From Acidobacteriota bacterium (GTDB lineage Bacteria > Acidobacteriota > Blastocatellia > Pyrinomonadales > Pyrinomonadaceae), in the NCBI GenBank assembly GCA_025463125.1, contig JAOAPX010000071.1:1-51776 (forward strand): a DNA stretch of 51,776 nt, written 5' to 3'. Every line of letters begins with the position of its first letter. The first letter of the stretch is position 1. Below the pieces are notes generated by a model. It saw nothing but the letters and a program-made list of their open reading frames with translations. It searched no databases and had not been told where the DNA came from. This document shows positions 42,561-49,695 of this stretch, one piece after another. Made by a program: the position numbers and the translations under genes.

Positions 42561-43174
42561 AGATCGGTATTTTAATTTCCGGACGCGGCTCGAATATGTC
42601 TGCGATCGTCGAAGCCGTCCAGAGCGGGCGAATTCCCGGTTCCGAGGTAGCGGTCGTCATCAGCGATAAAAAGAGCGCGCAGGGTTTGGAGAAAGCAAAA
42701 GAGCGCGGTGTCGAAGCGATCGTCGTCGCGCGAAAAGGTCGAACTCGCGAGCAGCACGACGCCGACATTATCGGCGAATTAAAAAATCGCGGCGTCGAAT
42801 TCGTTTGTCTCGCCGGTTATATGCGGCTTTTGTCGAAAGAATTCGTTCAAGCTTTTTCGAATAAAATTATAAATATTCATCCGAGCCTGCTTCCCTCTTT
42901 TCCCGGTCTCGACGCGCAAAAACAAGCGATCGAATACGGCGTAAAGATTTCCGGCTGCACCGTTCATTTTGTCGATGAAGATTTGGATCACGGCGCGATA
43001 ATTACGCAAAAATCGGTAGCGCTTTCCGATGAGGACACGGCGGAAAGTTTGTCTGCGAAGATTCTGCAGCACGAGCACGAGCAATACGTCGAAGCGCTGA
43101 GGCGAATCGCAGAAGGCAAGTACGAAATAATCGGCAGGCGCGTTGTCTTTTCCGATAATTTTTCCGGTAGTTAG
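42557..43174 (+). CDS. purN: Phosphoribosylglycinamide formyltransferase
   Basis: Transfers formyl from 10-formyl-THF to GAR, the third step of purine synthesis. The 205-residue Rossmann-type protein starts MKIGILISGRGSNMSAIVEA. It contains IINIHPSLLPSFPG near 108-121, holding the catalytic Asn and His, and GCTVHFVDEDLDHGAII near 134-150, with the catalytic Asp. It overlaps the purM stop by four bases, so the two form an operon. The region after the stop has no clear terminator. Confidence 0.96.
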   Translation: MKIGILISGRGSNMSAIVEAVQSGRIPGSEVAVVISDKKSAQGLEKAKERGVEAIVVARKGRTREQHDADIIGELKNRGVEFVCLAGYMRLLSKEFVQAFSNKIINIHPSLLPSFPGLDAQKQAIEYGVKISGCTVHFVDEDLDHGAIITQKSVALSDEDTAESLSAKILQHEHEQYVEALRRIAEGKYEIIGRRVVFSDNFSGS

Positions 43175-43482
43175 AAAAATTTTTTGAACGCATTCCGCAT
43201 TATTCCGCATTATGTCGCGGAATTTTAATTTAGTATCAAGCTCTTTTAATCCGAAACTAAAAACAAGAAAAAAGACGAAAACCGGCAGCGCGCAGTGTGC
43301 GATCAGAAAGAATACGAGGTCGTCTAGCAGGCGATTCACGAGTAAATTTCTGTTTATTTAACCTGCGCGGAAAACAAAAGCTGCAAATATTTTGCCGCAA
43401 CGCTCGTTACCCGTTTTGACATAATCGCCTTTTTTCCATAAACTTTAAGTTTTCACTTTCAGTGAGAGGATGAACAGTAATT
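43175..43482. other. Intergenic region between purN and rpmH
   Basis: 308 bp. It holds the rpmH promoter at 43416-43444 and the ribosome site at 43464-43470. The word ATTCCGCATT is repeated twice near 43190-43215. A minus-strand open frame starting with GTG at 43339 reads as hydrophobic protein for about 50 residues but then runs antisense through purN, and I do not accept it. Confidence 0.6.
43416..43444 (+). promoter_or_regulatory. Putative sigma70 promoter of the rpmH-rnpA cluster
   Basis: A perfect TTGACA (43416-43421), a 17-bp spacer and TAAACT (43439-43444). The predicted start is about 30 nt before the rpmH ATG. This is the best -35/-10 pair I found in the window. Confidence 0.6.
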
Positions 43483-43629
43483 ATGCCAAAGAGAACTTAT
43501 CAACCAAACAATCGTCGCCGTGCCAAGAAACACGGCTTTCGGGCACGCATGGCGACCAAGAACGGACGCGCGGTTTTAAAGCGCCGCAGAGCGAAAGGAC
43601 GCAAGAGATTAACGGTTCACCATTATTAA
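43483..43629 (+). CDS. rpmH: 50S ribosomal protein L34
   Basis: 48-residue, very basic protein of the large ribosomal subunit. It begins [20 protein letters not shown] and continues [20 protein letters not shown], ending KRLTVHHY, which matches L34 over its whole length. GAGAGGA lies 12 nt before the ATG. It opens the conserved cluster rpmH-rnpA-yidD-yidC-khpB-mnmE. The frame used by rnpA is open throughout this gene, starting 13 nt earlier at an ATG at 43470. Confidence 0.98.
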   Translation: MPKRTYQPNNRRRAKKHGFRARMATKNGRAVLKRRRAKGRKRLTVHHY

Positions 43630-43637
43630 ACTTTCGT

Positions 43638-44012
43638 TTGCCGAAAGACGTTCGGTTGAAGAAACCCGAAGAATTTCGACGCGTTTACGCGAAAGGCAAA
43701 CGTTTTGAAGGGCGTTTTATGACGGCATTTATAATGCCGTCCGATTCGCTGATTCAGCGTTTCGGCGTGACGGCTTCAAAAAAAGCTATCGGAAAAGCTC
43801 ATGACCGCAACCGGGCAAAGCGCCTGGTCCGGGAAGCTTTCCGGTTAAGCAAAGCCGAACTCGCCGGGCTAAACACGAAATTCGACTGGGTTTTAAACGC
43901 CCGAAGAAATCTTTTGCGGGTAAAGCTCGCGGAACCGCTTGCGGAACTCCGGCAAATTATCGCGAAAGTTAAAATTTACGAATCGCAGAAAGGCGAAAAT
44001 ACGTCAAAGTAA
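43638..44012 (+). CDS. rnpA: Ribonuclease P protein component
   Basis: Basic protein that helps the RNase P RNA process tRNA 5' ends. With a TTG start at 43638, 9 nt after rpmH, it has 124 residues, the normal size. Motifs: [20 protein letters not shown] at the start, [20 protein letters not shown] near 46-65, with the RNR signature in [13 protein letters not shown]. Its stop is 4 nt before the yidD ATG. The same frame stays open upstream to an ATG at 43470, which would give a 180-residue form containing all of rpmH in another frame. I favour the short form because the extension has no RnpA similarity. No Shine-Dalgarno site precedes the TTG, so coupling to rpmH is likely. Confidence 0.85.
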   Translation: MPKDVRLKKPEEFRRVYAKGKRFEGRFMTAFIMPSDSLIQRFGVTASKKAIGKAHDRNRAKRLVREAFRLSKAELAGLNTKFDWVLNARRNLLRVKLAEPLAELRQIIAKVKIYESQKGENTSK

Positions 44013-44016
44013 AGTA

Positions 44017-44226
44017 ATGAAGTATTTGGTTTTAGATTTTTTGAAACTTTACAAGACGCTGCTTTCGCCTTTTTTGCCGCCTGCCTGCCGTTTTACACCG
44101 ACATGCTCGGAATATGCGATGCAAGCCGTAGAAAAATACGGCGCGATTGGCGGAACCTGGCTGGCGGTTAAACGTATCTTAAGATGTCAACCGTTTTGTA
44201 AAGGCGGATTCGATCCGGTGAAATAA
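44017..44226 (+). CDS. yidD: Membrane protein insertion efficiency factor YidD
   Basis: 69-residue membrane-associated protein that aids YidC-dependent insertion. The start is the ATG at 44017, 4 nt after rnpA; an earlier in-frame start at 43939 would lie inside rnpA and adds unrelated basic sequence. Motifs: [20 protein letters not shown] near 9-28, then [14 protein letters not shown] near 29-42 and [16 protein letters not shown] near 52-67, with all family cysteines present. It sits in its usual place between rnpA and yidC. Confidence 0.96.
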   Translation: MKYLVLDFLKLYKTLLSPFLPPACRFTPTCSEYAMQAVEKYGAIGGTWLAVKRILRCQPFCKGGFDPVK

Positions 44227-44292
44227 TGTTTCGGATTTCGAGGTTTTCAGCCGAGTGCGTTTGACCTTTGAGCCCGAACTTTAAAACTTTTT

Positions 44293-46197
44293 ATGGACAA
44301 TTCAAAACAGCAGAATCAAACACGTTTTTTACTCGCCGCATTGCTTTCGATGGCGGTTTTGTTTGGTTGGAGTTATTTTTTTGCGCCGGAAAAAACGCCA
44401 ACAGATAACGCGAACACGGCGCAGGTTGTCGATACATCAAACACACCGGCGCCAGCAGCCCAGCCAAACCAGCCGCAGATCGTTCAACCGGCAGCGGATG
44501 AAGCGCCGAATAAACAAATTACTGTCAAATCGCCGCTTTACGAAGTAAAACTCGACTCGAAAGGCGCGCTGGCGACAAGCTGGATTTTATTAAAAAATAC
44601 ATCTCCGCACGGAGAGAAACCTTTGTTTGCAGCCGGTTCGACCGCAGCAGAACAGCTACCGCTTCAGTTGATTTCGCAGAAAGCCTTAGATACGAATAAC
44701 ATTCCTTTTCGCCTTTCGACCGACGATCAAAATTTAAATACTTTATTAAATAGTCGCAATTATCAGGTTTCCGCAGCGGAAGACACAATTACGCTCGGCG
44801 AAGGACAGGAAAGACAAATTGATTTTATTTTGACGGACGCGAGCGGCGTTGCCGTTACGAAAAGCTTTGTTTTTCGTGCCGACAGCTACGTCGCCGATTT
44901 GCAGGTTAAATTAACCAGAAACGATCAGCCCGTCCCGAACACGAAGCTTCTCATCGGCGCGAGCATCGGCGATCACGCAATCAATCACCACAATTTTTAT
45001 CAAATCGAGTCTGAAGCCGTCGCGGCGGTTAACGACGACATCGTCCGGCATCAAGGCTACTATTCGTTTACATACGACGCGAATAGTCAAAGCTCTCTAG
45101 CGGTTGACGGTAAAGTCGACTGGGCTGGAATCGGTGATGCTTATTTCGCGATGGTGGCGATACCGGCGACGCAAAACAGCGGTTTGGAATTCAAAGCCGA
45201 AAAATATGAGGTTGACACAAAGCCTTATTACGACGGAATTTTCAGCTGGATTACACGAAGCGAAAAAACGAAAGAAACGCGTCATTTAGTGACGGCTTAT
45301 CTGCCGATCAACGCCGATGGTTCAACAACTAAAGTTTACACGGGAACGAAAGATTATTTCGCGCTTAATGCCTACAACGACGTTTTGACGAAAAGCGTCG
45401 GCAGACCGATCGATGTCGTAGATATAATCAATTTCAGCAATTATTCGATCATCAGACCGATAACCAAATATCTTTCCATTCCCATTCTTTCCGCGCTGAA
45501 CTTTTTTAATAATTTTACGCATAATTACGGCGTTGCCATTATTATCTTTACTTTCCTGTTTTATTCCCTTTTGTTTCCGCTTCGCTGGTCGCAGTCGCGC
45601 TCGTTTAAGAAAGCTGCGGCAAATGCGCCGAAGATGAAGGAAATTCAGGATAAAATTAAGGATTTTCAGAAAAAAGGCATTCCGATCGACGATCCGCGAA
45701 TGCGCGAGCTGCAAATGGAGCAGCTGCGAATGACGAAATCGGCTTTGCCCATCGGCGGATGTTTGCCGATGCTTCTGCAATTCCCTCTGCTTATCGCTTT
45801 TTATACGGCGGTGACCGTTTCGCTCGGCATTCGTCAGGCGTCTTTCTTATGGCTGCCTGATCTTTCGGTCGGCGATCCTTATCATCTTTTGGAATTTGCC
45901 TTTGCCGCGTCAATGATTCTTTCGATGAAGTTTACGCCGCAGGCGGCAATCGTCACGCCCGAACAGCAAATGCAGCAGAAATTGATGACGTATTTTATGC
46001 CCATCATGATGCTTTGGGTTATGTGGAGCGCGCCGGCAGGGCTTCTGATTTACTGGTTTTTCGGAAACGTAGTCAGCTTCGGGCAGCAGTTAATCATCAA
46101 TCGTATGAACAAAACCGGCGAGCCGCCGAAAGAAGAAATTGTCGATTCGATGCCGAAGAACGTGAAAAAGGTAAAGCCTAAACTTTCAACTTCATAA
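44293..46197 (+). CDS. yidC: Membrane protein insertase YidC
   Basis: Inserts and folds inner-membrane proteins, alone or with SecYEG. The 634-residue Gram-negative-type protein has an N-terminal membrane segment (FLLAALLSMAVLFGWSYFFA near 12-31), a low-complexity Pro/Asn/Gln linker and a large periplasmic beta domain to about 370. The insertase core follows: NYGVAIIIFTFLFYSLLFPL near 413-432, the cytoplasmic helical hairpin with KMKEIQDKIKDFQKKG, GGCLPMLLQFPLLIAFYTAV near 489-508, and the closing segments (FMPIMMLWVMWSAPAGLLIY near 568-587). The basic C-terminal tail may bind ribosomes. Confidence 0.97.
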   Translation: MDNSKQQNQTRFLLAALLSMAVLFGWSYFFAPEKTPTDNANTAQVVDTSNTPAPAAQPNQPQIVQPAADEAPNKQITVKSPLYEVKLDSKGALATSWILLKNTSPHGEKPLFAAGSTAAEQLPLQLISQKALDTNNIPFRLSTDDQNLNTLLNSRNYQVSAAEDTITLGEGQERQIDFILTDASGVAVTKSFVFRADSYVADLQVKLTRNDQPVPNTKLLIGASIGDHAINHHNFYQIESEAVAAVNDDIVRHQGYYSFTYDANSQSSLAVDGKVDWAGIGDAYFAMVAIPATQNSGLEFKAEKYEVDTKPYYDGIFSWITRSEKTKETRHLVTAYLPINADGSTTKVYTGTKDYFALNAYNDVLTKSVGRPIDVVDIINFSNYSIIRPITKYLSIPILSALNFFNNFTHNYGVAIIIFTFLFYSLLFPLRWSQSRSFKKAAANAPKMKEIQDKIKDFQKKGIPIDDPRMRELQMEQLRMTKSALPIGGCLPMLLQFPLLIAFYTAVTVSLGIRQASFLWLPDLSVGDPYHLLEFAFAASMILSMKFTPQAAIVTPEQQMQQKLMTYFMPIMMLWVMWSAPAGLLIYWFFGNVVSFGQQLIINRMNKTGEPPKEEIVDSMPKNVKKVKPKLSTS

Positions 46198-46304
46198 ATC
46201 GTGAAAATGAACGGTCTGAAAGCGGAAAAGTCTTTATAATTATTAATTACAAACCTTTTCACTTTCAGTTTATATTTTTTTACTTTTCACTTTATACTTT
46301 TGTT

Positions 46305-46757
46305 ATGAACGAATATTGCCAACAAGCCGAAACCTTTTTAACCGAACTTTTAAATGAAATGCGCTTTGATTTGCGCGTTTCCTCAGAATGGACGGACGAG
46401 GGATGCCTGATCGATTTAAGCGGCGAAGACGTTCCTTTTTTACTGGCTGAAAACGGCGAAATGCTCGACGCTTTCGAAACCTTGCTGTTTCAGATTTACG
46501 GCAGAAACCTTGAACGCGAGCATCGTTTTACGTGCGACGCAAACGGATTTCGGCGCACGCGCAAAGCCGAGCTTCAGGCGATGGCTCGTTTTGCCGCCGA
46601 AAACGTCAGGAAAACCTCCAGACCGTTTACTTTCGGCGTTTTGAATTCGACGGAGCGGCGCATTATTCATCTCGCTTTGCAGCCTGAAACCGATTTGATT
46701 ACCGAATCGGTCGGCGACGGTCGCGAAAGACGTTTGCAGGTTAGGTTAAAAGCTTAA
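46305..46757 (+). CDS. khpB: KhpB/Jag-type RNA-binding protein (KH-like plus R3H)
   Basis: 150-residue RNA-binding protein usually encoded after yidC. The first 85 residues form a KH-like domain (ETFLTELLNEMRFDLRVSSE near 9-28, then LIDLSGEDVPFLLAENGEML near 36-55, LDAFETLLFQIYG). It lacks a clear GxxG loop because L-I-D-L-S-G-E-D takes its place. The C-terminal R3H domain is well kept: STERRIIHLALQPETDLITE near 115-134, followed by SVGDGRERRLQVRL. The N-terminal Jag domain found in Firmicutes is absent. In other bacteria KhpB works with KhpA on sRNA or mRNA control; no khpA gene is seen here. Confidence 0.88.
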   Translation: MNEYCQQAETFLTELLNEMRFDLRVSSEWTDEGCLIDLSGEDVPFLLAENGEMLDAFETLLFQIYGRNLEREHRFTCDANGFRRTRKAELQAMARFAAENVRKTSRPFTFGVLNSTERRIIHLALQPETDLITESVGDGRERRLQVRLKA

Positions 46758-46834
46758 CGGGAAAAAAACGTGAAAAGCTTTCGGGATAAATAATATATTT
46801 TCCTTCGGCTTTTTAGCTTTTTCACTTTTTTTAT

Positions 46835-48205
46835 ATGAAAGATACAATTGTTGCTTTGATAACCCCACTCGGACGAAGCGGAATCGGTGTCTTACGTTTA
46901 AGCGGCGCGAATTCTTTATCAATTGTCAGAAAACTCACTTTCGACCCGGAATTTTCTCCAAAACCGCGTTTTGCACATCTAAAAAAAATCTTTGACCTGG
47001 AAACTCTTGAAGTTTTGGACGAAACAATCGTCACATACTTTAAGGCTCCAAATTCTTTTACCGGTGAAGACGTTTTCGAAATCGCCTGCCACGGCTCGCC
47101 CGTCATTCTGCGGCAAATACTTGATTTTTGTCTTAAACTTGATGCGCGTTTGGCTGAAGCCGGAGAGTTTTCACTTCGGGCTCTTTCAAACGGACGAATG
47201 AATCTCAGTCAGGCGGAAGCTATTCGCGATTTGATCGACGCGCAAACCGTAGCTTCAGCGCGTCAATCGATCAGGCAGCTGCGCGGAGAGTTTTCCGCTG
47301 AGCTCCAGCCGTTAAAAGACGATTTGCTGAATGTGATTATCGTTTTAGAATCAGCCATCGAATTTGTAGAAGATGACCTGCCTGAATTTCAAACTGAAAA
47401 CATTAGAATTAAACTAACCGAAATTGCGGTAAAAGTAGGAAAATTAGCTTCGACGTTTCGCGCCGGAAAACTTTTGCGTGAAGGTTTAAAGATTGCTCTC
47501 GTCGGGCGACCGAATGTCGGCAAGTCGAGCCTTTTCAACGCTTTGCTCGGACACGAACGGGCTATTGTAACCGACATCGCCGGAACCACGCGCGACCAGC
47601 TGCACGAAAGATTGGTTATAAATAATATTCCTGTTTCTTTGATCGATACCGCAGGTCTGCGCGAAACAACCGATACGGTTGAAAGTATCGGTGTCGAACG
47701 GTCGCTCCGCATAATGGCGGACGCCGATCTGGTCGTAGTCTTGCTCGACGGTAGCCAGAAATTAACCGAGGAAGACCGTCAGATTTTAACTCAAACTTCT
47801 GAATATCCTTCGCTTATTGCTTTAAATAAGCTGGATTTAGGCGCTTTTAACGAACAATTTTACGAGGAAATAAATCGGGCGCATCTGAATTCGCAAATTA
47901 TTAATGTTTCCGCGAAAACCGGCGAGGGTCTGAACGAGCTGCAAAAAGCTATTGTTGAGCCTTTTTCTTTGCAGGATACTGAACAAACGGGCTTTCTCGT
48001 TTCCGACGCGCGCCATCATGACCTGCTTCTGCGCACTAAAAGCGAAATCGAAAATTCGCTTTCTCTGCTTGAGCAAAAAATGAGCGAGGAAATTGTCTTA
48101 ATCGGACTGCATAATTCTTTAAGATACCTCGGACAGATTACCGGCGAAACTACTACTGAAGATATGCTGACTCGAATCTTTTCGACTTTTTGCATCGGAA
48201 AGTAA
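46835..48205 (+). CDS. mnmE: tRNA uridine-5-carboxymethylaminomethyl(34) GTPase MnmE
   Basis: Works with MnmG to modify wobble U34 of tRNA. The 456-residue protein has the N-terminal folate-binding domain (MKDTIVALITPLGRSGIGVL), the helical domain and an inserted G domain: G1 VGRPNVGKSSLFN near 222-234, G2 GTTRDQ near 250, G3 LIDTAGLRETTD near 269-280 and G4 ALNKLD near 330. The C-terminal catalytic ending FCIGK carries the essential Cys. Its partner mnmG lies 1.5 kb downstream. Confidence 0.97.
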   Translation: MKDTIVALITPLGRSGIGVLRLSGANSLSIVRKLTFDPEFSPKPRFAHLKKIFDLETLEVLDETIVTYFKAPNSFTGEDVFEIACHGSPVILRQILDFCLKLDARLAEAGEFSLRALSNGRMNLSQAEAIRDLIDAQTVASARQSIRQLRGEFSAELQPLKDDLLNVIIVLESAIEFVEDDLPEFQTENIRIKLTEIAVKVGKLASTFRAGKLLREGLKIALVGRPNVGKSSLFNALLGHERAIVTDIAGTTRDQLHERLVINNIPVSLIDTAGLRETTDTVESIGVERSLRIMADADLVVVLLDGSQKLTEEDRQILTQTSEYPSLIALNKLDLGAFNEQFYEEINRAHLNSQIINVSAKTGEGLNELQKAIVEPFSLQDTEQTGFLVSDARHHDLLLRTKSEIENSLSLLEQKMSEEIVLIGLHNSLRYLGQITGETTTEDMLTRIFSTFCIGK

Positions 48206-48260
48206 AGGATCTCTCTATATTTCTTTTTGAACCGTAAAGGCGTTATAATGAGTCTTTAAC

Positions 48261-48358
48261 ATCGTTTGCCGATAAAATCCCGAGCGTTTTTGCTCGGGGT
48301 GGCAGCGTAAAGCTAAACCCACCTCAAATTAATTTAATGAACAACTAGAATCGGGATT
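48261..48358 (+). ncRNA. Structured RNA leader upstream of the PilZ gene (candidate cis-regulator)
   Basis: TATAAT at 48244-48249 would start a transcript near 48256. It can form ATCG/CGAT (48261-48273), a 7-bp hairpin CCCGAGC/GCTCGGG (48279-48298), and GGTGG/CCACC (48298-48323) enclosing AGC/GCT. A competing 8-bp pairing AATCCCGA (48276-48283) with TCGGGATT (48351-48358) is followed by ATTTT. Mutually exclusive pairings with a U-rich end suggest an attenuator or riboswitch-like element. No known riboswitch consensus was recognised. Confidence 0.45.
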
Positions 48359-48393
48359 ATTTTGATGCAGTGCCTAAAGGGCTTTTATGCGAT

Positions 48394-48717
48394 ATGCCAA
48401 GACAACATAAACGTTTTTCTTTTCCTTTGGAAATTGTTCTGGACTTTTCGTCCGGCAGGCGCGAGGCTCGCATTAGCGATCTTAGCCTCAGCGGGTGTTT
48501 CGTAGACATTCTTTTAAGTGTCAGCGTTGGCGAACACGTTTCTTTCAGACTTCGTTCCCCGTCAGGCTATTGGGTGGATCTAACCGGCGAGGTGGTTTAT
48601 TGTATGCCGAGCTTCGGTTTCGGTATCCGCTTTACAAATATGAACGAAGTAAAACAGCAAATGCTGGAGCAAATTATTCTGGCGCGAGGCGGACAACCCT
48701 GGGATCCTCCTGAATAA
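48394..48717 (+). CDS. PilZ domain protein
   Basis: Small cytoplasmic c-di-GMP receptor candidate of 107 residues. The start I prefer is the ATG at 48394 (MPRQHKRFSF); a GTG at 48370 is possible. PilZ features: basic residues at the domain entry (RQHKRFSFPLEIVLDF), the D-x-S-x-x-G loop as ISDLSLSGCFVDI near 26-38, then VSVGEHVSFRLRSPSGYWVD near 42-61 and GEVVYCMPSFGFGIRF near 64-79. A C-terminal helix follows (EVKQQMLEQIILARG). The second basic motif residue is less certain. It stands behind a structured leader and converges with a response-regulator gene. It could link c-di-GMP to motility or exopolysaccharide, both of which have genes in the window. Confidence 0.85.
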   Translation: MPRQHKRFSFPLEIVLDFSSGRREARISDLSLSGCFVDILLSVSVGEHVSFRLRSPSGYWVDLTGEVVYCMPSFGFGIRFTNMNEVKQQMLEQIILARGGQPWDPPE

Positions 48718-48835
48718 ACTCTTCAAAATATAGATTTTCTTCCATCAAATGTTAAATTCTAACTTTATATTGGTTATTCGGATAAATTAGTTTGTGCTTG
48801 TTTCCAGAATTTTGTATTTATTGTTTTTGTTTTTC

Positions 48836-49204
48836 TTAACAAACTGATAAATATCGATTCAGAACCGGTTTTAATGTATCAAAGTTTATCGGCTTATCGA
48901 TCAAATAATTGCACCCCGCTTCTATTGCCTGGTCGTAACATGAACTGCCGTAAGCAGTTACGGCTATAATTGGAACTTCCTCCATTCCATAAAAATTGCG
49001 TATAATTCTTGTTGCCGTAAATCCGTCCATTACAGGCATTGCTAAATCCATCAAAATCAGATCCGGAGTTTCGTGTTTCACGGTTTCTACAGCTTCCTGT
49101 CCGTTAGCCGCCTCCACCACTTTATACCCGTATCTTTCTACCACGAATTTCATAAAGCTTCGGGCATCTTCGTAATCTTCTACTATTAATATTTTCTTTG
49201 ACAT
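48836..49204 (-). CDS. Single-domain response regulator (CheY-like)
   Basis: 122-residue receiver domain without an output domain. It has the acidic pair Glu9/Asp10 (ILIVEDYEDARSF), the phosphoacceptor Asp54 in PDLILMDLAMPVMDGF, Thr84 in IIAVTAYGSS and Lys105 in YLIDKPINFDTL. The first acidic residue is Glu rather than Asp, as in some hybrid-derived receivers. No histidine kinase is adjacent, so it is likely driven by a remote kinase, as is common for motility or stress relay proteins. It is convergent with the PilZ gene. AGAG before the ATG is a weak ribosome site. Confidence 0.93.
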   Translation of the reverse strand: MSKKILIVEDYEDARSFMKFVVERYGYKVVEAANGQEAVETVKHETPDLILMDLAMPVMDGFTATRIIRNFYGMEEVPIIAVTAYGSSCYDQAIEAGCNYLIDKPINFDTLKPVLNRYLSVC

Positions 49205-49695
49205 ATTTAACTCTTTTTCAAAATAATTCCGGAGACAATTTTAACAAAGTGAATCAAATTTCGATAAAGCAAACGTTTTTGTTTCGTTTCTTCCAACTTG
49301 AAATTTACTTCAATAAAATTTTTAAGTCTATTCCTTTAACATAATTTCAACTTTATACGCCGTTTTCTTTCCTCCATAACTATTTTAAGCTTTAAATTTA
49401 TAACCCCTAATTTATCTCAAATCTTTTAATCATTTATTTTTGTAAATCCTTTTTATAATCCTTTATCAATATAAAGCCTTTTCCATTTTCCCCGGGTTTT
49501 AATTTAATTTTATTCATTTCGCTAAGCTATTCTGTTTCAATAAGTTAGCTTTTTAGTCAAATTGTTGTTTTTGTTTTCATAGATCTGTTTTTTTTTTCTT
49601 AACCAATTTCCCCGTTTATGTGTCTGAATTTTCTACGAATATTGATATAATTAACCTTTCCCCTTTAATTATTTTATTGATTGTTTTTATTCTTT
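49205..49695. other. Very AT-rich, pyrimidine-skewed region upstream of mnmG
   Basis: 491 bp without a gene. The plus strand is strongly T-rich and mostly pyrimidine in 49270-49690. A TGATATAAT extended -10 element lies at 49643-49651 about 45 nt before the mnmG ATG. It separates the divergent response regulator and mnmG genes. No DnaA boxes are visible. Confidence 0.6.
49643..49651 (+). promoter_or_regulatory. Extended -10 element of the mnmG promoter
   Basis: TGATATAAT: TG at 49643-49644, perfect TATAAT at 49646-49651. A -35 box is weak (CTGAAT near 49624), as is usual for extended -10 promoters. Confidence 0.45.

Noticed and set aside
42779-43339. Minus-strand frame of 186 codons opening with a hydrophobic stretch (NRLLDDLVFFLIAHCALPVF)
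   Set aside because: It starts with GTG, has no ribosome site and runs about 400 nt antisense through conserved purN coding sequence. Only its first 50 codons are intergenic.
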